DNA of 64,000 bases from contig NZ_JARVWP010000017.1 of the NCBI RefSeq assembly GCF_029846235.1, positions 62,001-126,000 on the forward strand, written 5' to 3'. Shown one piece after another: positions 16,005-24,689 of this stretch (the stretch's first letter is position 1; each line of letters starts with the position of its first letter). The position numbers and the translations under genes are program-made. Source of the stretch: Bradyrhizobium sp. CER78 (GTDB taxonomy: Bacteria > Pseudomonadota > Alphaproteobacteria > Rhizobiales > Xanthobacteraceae). Under the pieces are notes generated by a model. That model did not search any database. It saw nothing but the letters and a program-made list of their open reading frames with translations, and had not been told where the DNA came from.

Positions 16005-17045
16005 ATGGAAGCCGTGCAGAAGACCCCGGAGCGCGAGGCGTTCTACAAGAAGATCGACGGCCAAAACCTCTCGGCGCTGTGGAACGTGATGAACGATCTG
16101 ATCACGCCGGAGCCGAAGAGCGCCTGCCGCCCTCATCTGTGGAAGTTCGACCAGATCCGCGACTACATGAACGAGGCCGGAAAGCTGATCACGGCCAAGG
16201 AAGCCGAGCGCCGCGTGCTGGTGCTGGAAAATCCCGGGCTGCGCGGCCAGTCCAAGATCACGACCTCGCTGTTTGCCGGCGTGCAGATGGTGGTGCCGGG
16301 CGACATCGCCCCGGCCCATCGCCACGCCCAGTCGGCGCTGCGCTTCGTGCTCGAGGGCAAGGGCGCCTTCACCGCGGTTGACGGCGAGCGCACCGCGATG
16401 TCGCCGGGTGATTTCGTCATCACGCCGTCGATGACCTGGCACGACCATTCCAACGAAACCAATGAACCGATGTTCTGGCTCGACGGGCTCGACATCCCGA
16501 TGGTGCAGTTCTTCGACTGCTCGTTCGCCGAAGGCGCCAAGGAAGACCAGCAGTCGATCTCCAAGCCGGCCGGCGCCAGCTTCGCGCGCTACGGCCACAA
16601 TCTGCTGCCGATCGACCAGAAGCGGACCTCGAAGACCTCGCCGATCTTCAACTATCCCTATGAATACACCCGCGAGGCGCTGGAGAAGGCCAAGGTCAGC
16701 GACGAATGGGACGCCTGCCACGGCCTCAAGCTGAAATTCTCCAACCCCGAGACCGGCGATTTCGCGATGCCGACCATCGGCACCTTCATCCAGCTGCTGC
16801 CGAAGGGTTTTAAGACCGCGCGTTATCGCTCGACCGATGCCACCGTGTTCGCCGCGATCGAGGGCAAGGGCCGCACAAGGGTCGGCGACCAGACTTTTGA
16901 ATGGGGACCGCGCGATTTGTTTGTGGTGCCGAGCTGGCATTGGGTCACCCATGAGGCTGACGCCGACTCGGTGCTGTTCTCGTTCTCCGACCGCCCGGTG
17001 CAGCAGAAGCTGGATTTGTTCCGCGAGGATCGGGGGAACGCGTAG
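16005..17045 (+). CDS. Gentisate 1,2-dioxygenase
   Basis: This 346-residue bicupin enzyme carries the iron ligands in the N-terminal cupin: H105 and H107 in PAHRHAQSALRF, and H146 in TWHDHSNE. It cleaves gentisate between C1 and C2 with O2 to give maleylpyruvate in the cytoplasm. Length and motif order match known bacterial gentisate dioxygenases. GGGAGG precedes the ATG. It is transcribed alone to the right, from a promoter overlapping the putative MarR site, and divergent from maleylpyruvate isomerase. It is the point where the CoA branch (if gentisyl-CoA is hydrolysed) and the 3-hydroxybenzoate branch meet. Confidence 0.95.
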   Translation: MEAVQKTPEREAFYKKIDGQNLSALWNVMNDLITPEPKSACRPHLWKFDQIRDYMNEAGKLITAKEAERRVLVLENPGLRGQSKITTSLFAGVQMVVPGDIAPAHRHAQSALRFVLEGKGAFTAVDGERTAMSPGDFVITPSMTWHDHSNETNEPMFWLDGLDIPMVQFFDCSFAEGAKEDQQSISKPAGASFARYGHNLLPIDQKRTSKTSPIFNYPYEYTREALEKAKVSDEWDACHGLKLKFSNPETGDFAMPTIGTFIQLLPKGFKTARYRSTDATVFAAIEGKGRTRVGDQTFEWGPRDLFVVPSWHWVTHEADADSVLFSFSDRPVQQKLDLFREDRGNA

Positions 17046-17080
17046 TCAGAAGCGTGTAATCGCCGTCATCCCGGGACCAC

Positions 17081-17213
17081 CGTCGTCCCGGGCAAGCGAA
17101 GCGCGACCCGGGACCCATAACCACAGGGTCGTGTTGTTGGAGGTGCTGGGGCCCCAGCCTTTCCTAACGACGACCTCCTGTGGTTATGGGTCCCTGCTTT
17201 CGCAGGGACGACA
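17081..17213. repeat. Intergenic repeat, CGTCGTCCCGGG family
   Basis: It begins CGTCGTCCCGGGCAAGCGAA and ends TCCCTGCTTTCGCAGGGACG. Copies or relatives are at 31127-31254, 50189-50320 and 58147-58287. It lies between the convergent dioxygenase and ABC permease genes. Confidence 0.8.
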
Positions 17214-17227
17214 GTGAGTTTGTGGCC

Positions 17228-18055
17228 TCACCGCCAGTGCAACAGCCGCGTCTCCAGCAGATTGATCAGCTTGCCGACCGCGAGCCCGAACAGCGACAGG
17301 ATGACGACGCCGGCGAGCAGTTGGTCGGTCTGCATCAGATTGCCGGCCTGCAGCACGAAGGCGCCGATGCCGTATTGCGCGCCGATCATCTCGGCGCTGA
17401 CGACGAGCAGCAGTGCAACCGATGCGGTGATGCGGAAGCCGGCGAGGATCGAGGGCAGCGCGCCCGGCCAGATCACCCGGCGCACGATGGCGTGGAACGG
17501 CACGTTGAAGCTCTGCGCCATCCGGATCAGGTTGCGCGGCACCGCATCGACGCCGCTATAGACCGAGATCGCGGTCGAGAAGAACACCCCGAGCGCAATG
17601 GTCGCGATCTTCGGCTCCTCGCCGATCCCGAGCCACAGAATCAGAAGCGGCAGCAGCGCGATCTTCGGGATCGGGAACAGCGCCGAGATGAAGGTGATGC
17701 CGACGCCGCGCGCCATGGTCGACAGCCCGATCGCAAAGCCGACGACGACGCCGGCGGCCGTGCCGATGATCCAGCCGGTGCCGATCCGCATGATCGACCA
17801 CGACAGATGCTGCCACAGCGCCCCCGACGTCGCGAGCTTAGTGATCGCGACCGCGATCGCAGACGGCGCCGGCAGGAACAACGGATTGACCCATCCTGCG
17901 CTGCCGGCGAGCTGCCAGATCGCGATGACCAGCGCGAGCGCGATCCAGCCGGAATAACGGCTACCGCCTGATGTGAAGCCGGCGCCGCGAAACGCGACCG
18001 GCCGCGTCGCTTCCGCCGATTGGTCTTTCGCCTCTGGCGGCGCGCGGTCAAGCAT
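17228..18055 (-). CDS. ABC transporter permease (SsuC/TauC-type)
   Basis: This 275-residue, six-helix inner-membrane protein is of the family importing sulfonates, nitrate or aromatic compounds. The conserved EAA-type loop is seen around the segment RNLIRMAQSFNVPFHAIVRRVIWPGALPSILAGFR. The start at 18055 is chosen over 18076 because GAGG lies 7 bases before it and it overlaps the ATPase stop by only 8 bases. It should form the channel of an importer with the ATPase just upstream and the binding protein further upstream. Substrate is unknown; its place beside an aromatic-acid cluster makes an aromatic or amide ligand plausible but unproven. Confidence 0.9.
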   Translation of the reverse strand: MLDRAPPEAKDQSAEATRPVAFRGAGFTSGGSRYSGWIALALVIAIWQLAGSAGWVNPLFLPAPSAIAVAITKLATSGALWQHLSWSIMRIGTGWIIGTAAGVVVGFAIGLSTMARGVGITFISALFPIPKIALLPLLILWLGIGEEPKIATIALGVFFSTAISVYSGVDAVPRNLIRMAQSFNVPFHAIVRRVIWPGALPSILAGFRITASVALLLVVSAEMIGAQYGIGAFVLQAGNLMQTDQLLAGVVILSLFGLAVGKLINLLETRLLHWR

Positions 18056-18821
18056 GCTGGACCTCGCGCTCGGCATCGATCGCCTCTTTCCGGATCAGCG
18101 ACCACAACTCGCCCTGCAATGCGGCCATCGCCCCGCGCGCATCCGCCGTGCCACGCTGGGCGCGCGTCATCGGAATGGTCACGATTTCCCTGATGCGGCC
18201 GGGGCGCCGCGACAGCACCACGACACGGTCGGCGAGCCGGACCGCTTCCTCGAGGTTATGCGTGACATAGACCGCGCCCATCGCGCCGTCGGCCAGCAGC
18301 CCCACGAAATCCTCCATCAGCAGCTCGCGGGTTTGCGAATCCAGTGCTGACAGCGGCTCGTCCATCAGCAGGATCGCCGGACGAACGGCGAGCGCGCGCG
18401 CGATGCCGACGCGCTGGCGCATGCCGCCGGACAGCTGCTTCGGATAGGCGGCGCGGAAATCCGTTAAGCCCGTGCGACGCAGCGCATCGTCGATCACCGC
18501 GCGGCGCTCGCCGGCGCCGAGGCCCGTGTGCAGCAGTGGAAAGGCGACATTCTCCTCGACCGTATTCCACGGCAGCAAGGCAAAATCCTGGAACACGAAG
18601 GTCAGCGGATTGAGACTGCCGGCCGGTGGCGCGCCGCGCAATTCCGCGCCGCCCTTGCTCGGCCGCAGCAGGCCGCCGAGGATCGACAGCAGCGTGCTCT
18701 TGCCGCAGCCGGACGGACCGACGATCGCAACGACCTCGCCGGCGCGGACGGTGAAGGAGACATCGTCGAGCACGTCGAGCGCGCCGAAGCGATGGCTGAT
18801 ATGGTCGGCGATCAGGTCCAT
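18048..18821 (-). CDS. ABC transporter ATP-binding protein (SsuB/TauB-type)
   Basis: This 257-residue ATPase has Walker A GPSGCGKSTLL (about 35-45), Q-loop FVFQDFALLPW, signature LSGGMRQRVGIARAL and Walker B ILLMDEPLSALD followed by the switch His in YVTHNLEEA. It powers uptake with the overlapping permease. On the minus strand it follows the binding-protein gene after a 165-base gap filled by a palindromic repeat, so co-transcription may be weakened or the RNA processed there. The family suits sulfonate, nitrate or aromatic-compound import. Confidence 0.93.
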   Translation of the reverse strand: MDLIADHISHRFGALDVLDDVSFTVRAGEVVAIVGPSGCGKSTLLSILGGLLRPSKGGAELRGAPPAGSLNPLTFVFQDFALLPWNTVEENVAFPLLHTGLGAGERRAVIDDALRRTGLTDFRAAYPKQLSGGMRQRVGIARALAVRPAILLMDEPLSALDSQTRELLMEDFVGLLADGAMGAVYVTHNLEEAVRLADRVVVLSRRPGRIREIVTIPMTRAQRGTADARGAMAALQGELWSLIRKEAIDAEREVQHA

Positions 18822-18844
18822 CTCACCGCGACCCCGCTTCCAGT

Positions 18845-18960
18845 CCCGTCAACCTGAGGAGCGCGCACTTGCGCGCGTCTCGAAGGGTCGACGGCCGATC
18901 TGCTGCATCCGGGCCGTCGATCCTTCGAGACGCCGCTTCGCGGCTCCTCAGGATGACGGG
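18845..18960. repeat. Intergenic repeat of the CCTGAGGAGC family, inside an ABC operon
   Basis: CCCGTCAACCTGAGGAGCGC at the left pairs with GGCTCCTCAGGATGACGGG at the right, with an inner TCTCGAAGGGTCGACGGCC/GGGCCGTCGATCCTTCGAGA inverted core. Relatives are at 4266-4399 and 52511-52616. Here it separates two same-strand genes that should belong together. Confidence 0.8.
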
Positions 18961-18986
18961 ACTGGCGTTGTGTGCGCGGTTCGACA

Positions 18987-19991
18987 TCAATCCGCCTTCA
19001 CATAATCCTTGGCGATGATCGCATTCGCGTCAAAACCCTTGTCGACAAAGCCCTGCCCCTGCAGCCATTTGATCTGGTTCTCGAGGTTCTTGACGTCGAG
19101 CTTGCCGTCGGGATCGATATAGGCGCAATTGCCGACCACCTGCGCGACCGGCAGGTTGGTGTATTTGGCGATGATCTCGAGCAACGGTTTTGTTTTCTCG
19201 TTGACCGGCGCCACGCCGTCCTTGATCGCGGTCAGGATCACGTCGTGATATTCGTGATCGGCGCGGGTCAGCGCGGTGAGCAGCCTCGTCACCAGTTGTG
19301 GGTTGGTCAGCGTCTTCGGCGAGGCGAAGATGGCGCCCAGTTGCCACGGCGTCTCGTCGCCGACCCAGCCGAGGAATTTCGCGCCGTTCGAATCCATCAG
19401 CGTCCGCGCGGTCGAGACCGGCAGCAGCGCGGCGTCGACGGTTTCACCTTTCAGCGCCGCCGCCGCATTCGACAGCGACTGCAGCGGCACGATCTTCACG
19501 TCCGACAGCTTGAAGCCGTATTTGTCGGCGAGCAGGCCGAGCGAATAATGGAAGCTGGAGCCGACCTGGGTCACCGCGACGCGCTTGCCGGCGAGATCCT
19601 TCGGCGTCTTCAGGCCGGCGGCGTAAGCATTGTTGCTGGCGAAGTAGCCGATCAAGGGATAGCCGGCCTTCTCGCGGCTCATGCCGCCGATCACTTTCAG
19701 CGTGCCTTTGCCGGCGAGATTGTAGAGGCCTGCGGTCACAGCGGTGATGCCGAAATCAACATCGCCGGACGCGGTCGCGACCGCGATCGGCTGTGCCGCG
19801 TCGAAGAATTTCAGCTCGACGTCGAGACCGGCGTCGCGGAAATACCCCTTGTCCTGCGCGATGAACACCGGCGCCGAGGACGACAGCCGCAACACGCCGA
19901 TCTTCGCCTTCAGGAGATCATCGGCCCGCGCAATACCGCTCGCGGCCCACACCAGGAGGCCCGCGAGTGCGAGCCGCGCCCAACCCTTCAT
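18987..19991 (-). CDS. ABC transporter substrate-binding protein (NMT1/SsuA-like)
   Basis: This 334-residue protein starts MKGWARLALAGLLVWAASG, a signal peptide cut near ARA|DD. It continues with the type-2 periplasmic fold seen in SsuA/NMT1 proteins (IGVLRLSSSAPVFIAQDKGYF, GDVDFGI, KDLAGKRVAVTQVGSS). It should deliver a small anion or aromatic ligand to the ABC importer encoded downstream. The ATG at 19991 is chosen over the upstream TTG at 20003 because GGAG precedes it and the TTG would abut the previous stop. It follows the FAD oxidoreductase gene by 12 bases, which links uptake to oxidation of the same compound. Confidence 0.9.
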   Translation of the reverse strand: MKGWARLALAGLLVWAASGIARADDLLKAKIGVLRLSSSAPVFIAQDKGYFRDAGLDVELKFFDAAQPIAVATASGDVDFGITAVTAGLYNLAGKGTLKVIGGMSREKAGYPLIGYFASNNAYAAGLKTPKDLAGKRVAVTQVGSSFHYSLGLLADKYGFKLSDVKIVPLQSLSNAAAALKGETVDAALLPVSTARTLMDSNGAKFLGWVGDETPWQLGAIFASPKTLTNPQLVTRLLTALTRADHEYHDVILTAIKDGVAPVNEKTKPLLEIIAKYTNLPVAQVVGNCAYIDPDGKLDVKNLENQIKWLQGQGFVDKGFDANAIIAKDYVKAD

Positions 19992-20003
19992 TGCCGTCTC
20001 CAA

Positions 20004-21368
20004 TTATAATCCTTCAGGCACGGCCTGGTCGCGCCCGATGAACGCGCCCTGCTGCGCGAGCTGTTGTTGCAACTTTTCGACGGAAATGTCGCGCGGAATC
20101 GTGTTGCCCGATAGTGCCAGCGCGGCCGCGGTTCCCGCCGCCTCGCCCATCACGAAACAGGCACCGGAGACGCGGGCCGCCGATTGCCCTTCATGGGTCA
20201 TCGAGGCACAACGGCCGGCGACCAGGAGATTGTCGACGCCCTCGGGCACCAGCATGCGATACGGCAACTCGTTGTAGCCGCGGCTCTCCGGGATCGGCGG
20301 AAACTCGAAGGTCACATCGCCCGGCACATGCTTTTCCATCGGCCAGCCATTGACGCCGATCGAATCCTCGAACGAGGCACAGCCCAGCACGTCCTCGCCT
20401 GTGAGCATGTAGCCGCCGATCACGCGCCGGGTCTCGCGGATGCCGAGCTGCGGCGGCAGATCGACAATGTAGGAATTCTCGAAGCCCGGCACCGTGCGCA
20501 GGAACGCAAAGGCCTCCACCGCCTGGCGGCGCCCCTCGATCTCGCCGCGCGTCATGTCGTCGGGATCAATTCCGGAAATGGCGCGGCCATCGTCCCGCGT
20601 CACCTGGGTGAAATTCACCCGCCATTCGATCTGCGATTTCTGCGGCCGCACGATCGCGGATTTGCGTGGGAATGTGTGGGTGCCGGCAGCCTCGGCCTCC
20701 GCCATCAGCGCCGGGATCGTCCGCCAGGCATCGCCGGCCTTCGCCGGATCGATGCCGTTGAGGCGGAACATCATCGAGGGATAAAGCATGCCGCCGGCAT
20801 TGTCGCCGATTTCATAGGGCGCGCCGGCCCACACCGCGAGATCGCCGTCACCGGAGCAATCGATGAAGATGCCGGCGCGCACGGCCTGGCGGCCGGCCTT
20901 GGTTTCCAGCATCAGCGCTCGGATATGCGTGCCATCCATCACGACGCCGGCGCCGAGCGCGTGGAACAGGATATCGACCTTGTGATGCGCCAGCAGGTCG
21001 TCGGCGGCGATCTTGTAGGCCGCGGTGTCATAGGCCTGCGCAAGAATCTTGCCGAGAATCAGATGCGGCGCGTTCAAGCCACCGAGCCGGTCGATCCGCG
21101 CCAGCAGGTCGGAGGCGACGCCCTGCACCACGCGGTGCATCGCGCCGAAGATGTTGGCGTGCAGGCCACAGAAATTGGTCACGCCGGCCGCGGTACCCAT
21201 GCCGCCGAGAAATCCGTAGCGCTCGATCAGCAGCGTTCGCCGCCCCGCACGCGCTGCGCCGACGGCTGCTGCGATGCCGGCCGGTCCGCCGCCGAGCACC
21301 ACCACGTCATATTCGCCATAGACCGGCACCTGCCGCGCAGGTTCTTCGATCGTGCTCGCTCGCATCAT
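20004..21368 (-). CDS. FAD-dependent oxidoreductase (FAD_oxidored/fumarate-reductase-like)
   Basis: This 454-residue protein has VVVLGGGPAGIAAAVGAARAG near residues 22-42, the LIERYGFLGGMGTAAGVTNF segment typical of this FAD family, and IDCSGDGDLAVWAG. The C-terminal end carries RVSGACFVMGEAAGTAAAL. Members oxidise diverse substrates and many are uncharacterised. A TTG upstream (21398) is rejected in favour of ATG 21368, preceded by AGGGCGG. It is the first gene of a transporter operon divergent from a LysR regulator. Its substrate is probably the compound imported by that ABC system (inference). Confidence 0.85.
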   Translation of the reverse strand: MMRASTIEEPARQVPVYGEYDVVVLGGGPAGIAAAVGAARAGRRTLLIERYGFLGGMGTAAGVTNFCGLHANIFGAMHRVVQGVASDLLARIDRLGGLNAPHLILGKILAQAYDTAAYKIAADDLLAHHKVDILFHALGAGVVMDGTHIRALMLETKAGRQAVRAGIFIDCSGDGDLAVWAGAPYEIGDNAGGMLYPSMMFRLNGIDPAKAGDAWRTIPALMAEAEAAGTHTFPRKSAIVRPQKSQIEWRVNFTQVTRDDGRAISGIDPDDMTRGEIEGRRQAVEAFAFLRTVPGFENSYIVDLPPQLGIRETRRVIGGYMLTGEDVLGCASFEDSIGVNGWPMEKHVPGDVTFEFPPIPESRGYNELPYRMLVPEGVDNLLVAGRCASMTHEGQSAARVSGACFVMGEAAGTAAALALSGNTIPRDISVEKLQQQLAQQGAFIGRDQAVPEGL

Positions 21369-21384
21369 TTCCGCCCTGAACAAA

Positions 21385-21428
21385 GTTGATTGGGCCAACT
21401 ATGAATTGATGCAGATTGCAGTACAATC
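21385..21428. promoter_or_regulatory. Two inverted repeats in the LysR/FAD-oxidoreductase divergent promoter
   Basis: GTTG-N7-CAAC at 21385-21399 contains a T-N11-A LysR-type box (21386-21398). GATTG-N5-CAATC at 21414-21428 is a second small inverted repeat. Both lie in the 113-base gap between the divergent genes, as expected for LysR activator sites. No binding data. Confidence 0.5.
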
Positions 21429-21481
21429 CACCAAATAATGTAATCAGCTTTCGCGAATCGAGAAAAGTCCGGGAACGGCAG

Positions 21482-22366
21482 ATGGATACGCTGGTCAACC
21501 TCGAGGCCTTCCTCGCCACCGCCGATGCCGGCGGCTTCTCGGCCGCGGCGCGCAAGCTCAACGTCGCGACATCCGTCGTCGCCAAGCGCGTCACCCAGCT
21601 CGAGGAGCGGATCGGCACCGCGCTGTTTCACCGCTCGACCCGGCAATTGCGGCTGACCGAGGCCGGGCAGCAATATGTGCACCGCGCCCGCGGCGTGGTT
21701 GCCGATGTCGGCGATTTGTTGTCGCGGATGGGCGAGAAGCAGCGAGATCTCACCGATCATCTGCGCGTCAAGGCGCCGACCTCGCTGACGGTGGCGCGGC
21801 TCGCCGATGCCTTCACCATCTTCCAGCGGCACAATCCGAGCGTGAAGCTCGAGATCGTGATGATCGACCGTCCGGTCGATCCGGTGACCGAAGGTTTTGA
21901 CATCGCGATCGGCGCCTTTCCGCATTCCTTCGGCGGCGTCGTCGACGAGCCTTTGTGCCGACTGCCGCGGCTGCTATGCGCCTCACCGGCGTATCTGAAA
22001 AAGCACAGCACGCCGAAGCATCCGCGCGACCTGGTCGATCATCGCTGCCTCAGCTTCCTGCCCACGGGGCCGGAATGGCCGTTCGAGGGACCGCGCGGCC
22101 GCATCAATATCCAGGTCCGCCCGATCCTCTCCTCGAACGAGGGCCGCGTGCTGACGCAAAGCGCGATCGCCGGCAACGGCATCGCGCTGCTCTCGCATTA
22201 TCTGGTCGCGGACGCGCTGCGCGACGGCGCGCTGCAGCCGATCCTCGCCGAGTATCCGATCCCGGAGCTGTGGGTGAAGGCCGCCGTTCCCGAACGCCGC
22301 ATCAATGCCGCCGCGGTGCAGGCGCTGCTGAAGACATTGAAAAAGTCGCTGTCGCAATCGCTCTGA
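21482..22366 (+). CDS. LysR-family transcriptional regulator
   Basis: The 294-residue protein has the N-terminal helix-turn-helix LEAFLATADAGGFSAAARKLNVATSVVAKRV segment (about 6-37), followed by the usual linker helix and a periplasmic-binding-like effector domain (VDEPLCRLPRLLCASPAYL). The ATG at 21482 gives the standard LysR N-terminus; a TTG at 21416 would add an odd 22 residues. The family normally controls the divergent neighbour, here the FAD oxidoreductase/ABC importer operon, using an imported or derived molecule as inducer. Target sites are suggested in the intervening gap. Confidence 0.92.
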   Translation: MDTLVNLEAFLATADAGGFSAAARKLNVATSVVAKRVTQLEERIGTALFHRSTRQLRLTEAGQQYVHRARGVVADVGDLLSRMGEKQRDLTDHLRVKAPTSLTVARLADAFTIFQRHNPSVKLEIVMIDRPVDPVTEGFDIAIGAFPHSFGGVVDEPLCRLPRLLCASPAYLKKHSTPKHPRDLVDHRCLSFLPTGPEWPFEGPRGRINIQVRPILSSNEGRVLTQSAIAGNGIALLSHYLVADALRDGALQPILAEYPIPELWVKAAVPERRINAAAVQALLKTLKKSLSQSL

Positions 22367-22429
22367 CGCGACGGCAGCCTTGCCCCGCGCATACCGACCT
22401 GAGACAAGGACGCGAAAGGAACGCCCGTT

Positions 22430-22693
22430 TTGAAACTCCTGGTATCAGCTTCGCTTGGCCTCATCATCGCCGCGACACCCGCGGCGGCGATCGAGACCTG
22501 CCGCTTCATCGAGCCCAAGGCGGAGCGCGAGGCCTGCTACCATCGCCAGGAGCAGGAGCTGGCGGCCAAACGCAAGCCCGCGCCCACGATCACGCAGTCA
22601 AGCGAATCGAAGACGTTTGAATCGCTGGAACAGATGCGCCGCGACGACGCAGAGGTCTATCGCAGCATCCGCGGCATCTGCAACGGCTGCTGA
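22430..22693 (+). CDS. Small secreted protein, 87 aa
   Basis: A TTG start, with GAAAGGA upstream, opens a signal peptide (about 1-20, ending PAAA|IE). The mature part is charged, with Cys at ETCRFIE, REACYHR and a C-terminal RGICNGC. Four Cys in ~67 residues suggest two disulfides in the periplasm. The family is not recognised. It lies 63 bases after the LysR gene and converges with an enoyl-CoA hydratase gene. Confidence 0.6.
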   Translation: MKLLVSASLGLIIAATPAAAIETCRFIEPKAEREACYHRQEQELAAKRKPAPTITQSSESKTFESLEQMRRDDAEVYRSIRGICNGC

Positions 22694-22708
22694 GCGACGC
22701 GGCAGGGC

Positions 22709-23506
22709 TTACGCCCCGCCGCCCCAGCGGCCGGCACGCTTCTCGGCAAAGGAGGCAAGCCCTTCGGCGGCCTCGGCGGTCTGCCGCTTGGCCGAATGCA
22801 GATGGACGAGGCGCTTGTAGGCCGCATCGTCCACGGCCATGCCGCCGAACGAGCTTTCCATCGCGAGCTTCTTGGTCTCGGCCAGTGCATCCGGGGCATT
22901 GCCGAGCAGCTGCTCCACGACCTTGGCGCCGGCGCTTTCGAGATCGGCCAATGGCACCACCTCATGGACGAGGCCGATGCGGCGCGCATCCTCGGCGCCG
23001 AAACGTTCGCCGGTCAGCGCATAGCGCCGCACCTGGCGGACGCCGATGGCGTCGCAGAGCTGCGGGATGATGATCGCAGCGGTCAGGCCCCAGCGCACCT
23101 CGGTGATCGAGAACAGCGCGTTGTCGGCGGCGATCACGATATCGCAAGCCGAGATCACGCCCGTCCCGCCGCCGAAGCAGCCGCCCTGCACCAGCGCGAC
23201 GGTCGGGACCGGCAGCGTGTTGAGCCGCTGCACTGCCTCGAAGGTGGCGCGAGATGCCACCTCGTTCTCCTCCGCTGATTTCGGCCGCACGCCGTTGATC
23301 CATTTCAGGTCGGCGCCGGCCTGGAAATGCTTGCCATTGCCTTTGAGCACCACGACGCGCACCGGCTTGCTAGAGAGATCGTCGATCGCGGCCAGCACGC
23401 CGGCAATCAGCGCGCCGTCATAGGCATTGTTGACCTCGGGCCTGTTCAGCGTGACGGTCGCGACCCCGCGCGCATCGAGGCTCCACAGGACTGGGCTGGC
23501 CGACAT
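22709..23506 (-). CDS. Enoyl-CoA hydratase/isomerase (methylglutaconyl-CoA hydratase-like)
   Basis: This 265-residue crotonase-fold protein has the oxyanion-hole motifs HFQAGADLKWI (about 59-69) and GGCFGGGTGVISACDIVIA (about 108-126). It places Glu in ITEVRWGL, as in catalytically competent hydratases. Overall it resembles methylglutaconyl-CoA hydratases of leucine catabolism, but the substrate cannot be fixed from sequence. The ATG at 23506 is preferred over 23530 because GAGGGAG lies about 8 bases before it. It has no other leucine-pathway neighbours. Confidence 0.85.
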   Translation of the reverse strand: MSASPVLWSLDARGVATVTLNRPEVNNAYDGALIAGVLAAIDDLSSKPVRVVVLKGNGKHFQAGADLKWINGVRPKSAEENEVASRATFEAVQRLNTLPVPTVALVQGGCFGGGTGVISACDIVIAADNALFSITEVRWGLTAAIIIPQLCDAIGVRQVRRYALTGERFGAEDARRIGLVHEVVPLADLESAGAKVVEQLLGNAPDALAETKKLAMESSFGGMAVDDAAYKRLVHLHSAKRQTAEAAEGLASFAEKRAGRWGGGA

Positions 23507-23675
23507 GACGTTATCTCCCTCGTTCGGCATTGCTGTTATCAGACACTATGGCGACAGGAGTCGCCTTGATCCATCACTTTCGAGCGGGTGCGGCCCCGCC
23601 ACGTGCATGACGGGTTGCGCGATGCCCTGCGCTTGTGGAAACTGACGCGGCACGCTGCAAGGACCAGTTCCACTG

Positions 23676-24650
23676 ATGCGTATTTGCATTTTCGGCGCGG
23701 GCGCCGTCGGCAGCCACTTCGCGGTCCGCTTGGCGCGCGCCGGCCACGATGTGTCCTGCGTGATGCGCGGGCCGCACCTCGACGCGGTCAGGACCAACGG
23801 ACTGACGCTAAGGGTCGGCGACAGCAGCGTCACGGCGAAAGTAAAGGCGTCGGCCGATCCCGGAGAACTAGGGCCGCAGGACGTCGTCATCAGCACGCTG
23901 AAGGCAACCGGCGTCAGTGCGCTCGCAACCGGGCTTTTGCCATTGCTTCAGCACGACACATCGATCGTGTTCGCGCAGAACGGCATTCCCTGGTGGTACG
24001 ATCTCGGCCTGCCGCCGCAGCATCCCGCGATTCCCGACCTCGGCTTCCTCGACCCCGGCGGGCGCTTGCGCAGCGCCATCCCGAAGGAACGCGTCATCGG
24101 CGGCGTGATCTTCTCCTCCAACGAGGTGATCGCGCCCGGCGTGGTGGCGAACCTGTCACCGGATCGCAATCGTCTCCTGATCGGCGAATGCGACGACCGA
24201 CAGAGCGAGCGCATCGCCCGGCTGCGTGCGGCGCTCAATGACGCCGCGATCGAATCGCCCGAGGTCAAGCAGATCCGCGAGACGATCTGGTCGAAACTGC
24301 TCACCAACATGTCGATGTCGGTGCTCTGCCTGCTGACTGGCCTGACCGCGCGCGCCGTCCGCGACGATCCTGACATGCAGGACGTCATCCCGCGCCTGCT
24401 CGACGAAGCCAATGCGGTGGCGACCCACTACATCCCCGAGGTCAAGCGCGTCACCCGCAGCGGGCCCGCGCCGGACCACAAGCCGTCGATCCTGCAGGAC
24501 TACGAGCTCGGCCGCGCCATGGAGATCGACGTGCTGGTGCGCGCACCCGCCGCATTTGCGCGCGCGGCCGGCATCGCGACCCCGATGCTCGATCTGATGG
24601 CCGCGCTGGCAATCCAGAAGGCGCGTGACAAGGGACTCTATCAGGGCTGA
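23676..24650 (+). CDS. 2-dehydropantoate 2-reductase family (PanE/ApbA-like)
   Basis: This 324-residue protein starts MRICIFGAGAVGSHFAVRLA, the NADPH-binding glycine motif. It has the catalytic Lys region in TIWSKLLTNMSMSVLC and the C-terminal DHKPSILQDYELGRAMEIDVLV segment (substrate site Asn/Ser/Glu region). True PanE makes pantoate for coenzyme A, but many family members in catabolic clusters act on other 2-oxo acids. A second family member occurs at 42701-43711. It precedes an SDR gene by 39 bases, so the pair may be an operon with a catabolic role. Confidence 0.85.
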   Translation: MRICIFGAGAVGSHFAVRLARAGHDVSCVMRGPHLDAVRTNGLTLRVGDSSVTAKVKASADPGELGPQDVVISTLKATGVSALATGLLPLLQHDTSIVFAQNGIPWWYDLGLPPQHPAIPDLGFLDPGGRLRSAIPKERVIGGVIFSSNEVIAPGVVANLSPDRNRLLIGECDDRQSERIARLRAALNDAAIESPEVKQIRETIWSKLLTNMSMSVLCLLTGLTARAVRDDPDMQDVIPRLLDEANAVATHYIPEVKRVTRSGPAPDHKPSILQDYELGRAMEIDVLVRAPAAFARAAGIATPMLDLMAALAIQKARDKGLYQG

Positions 24651-24689
24651 CAATCCGGACAGCACGATAACAAGCAGGGACATCGAACC

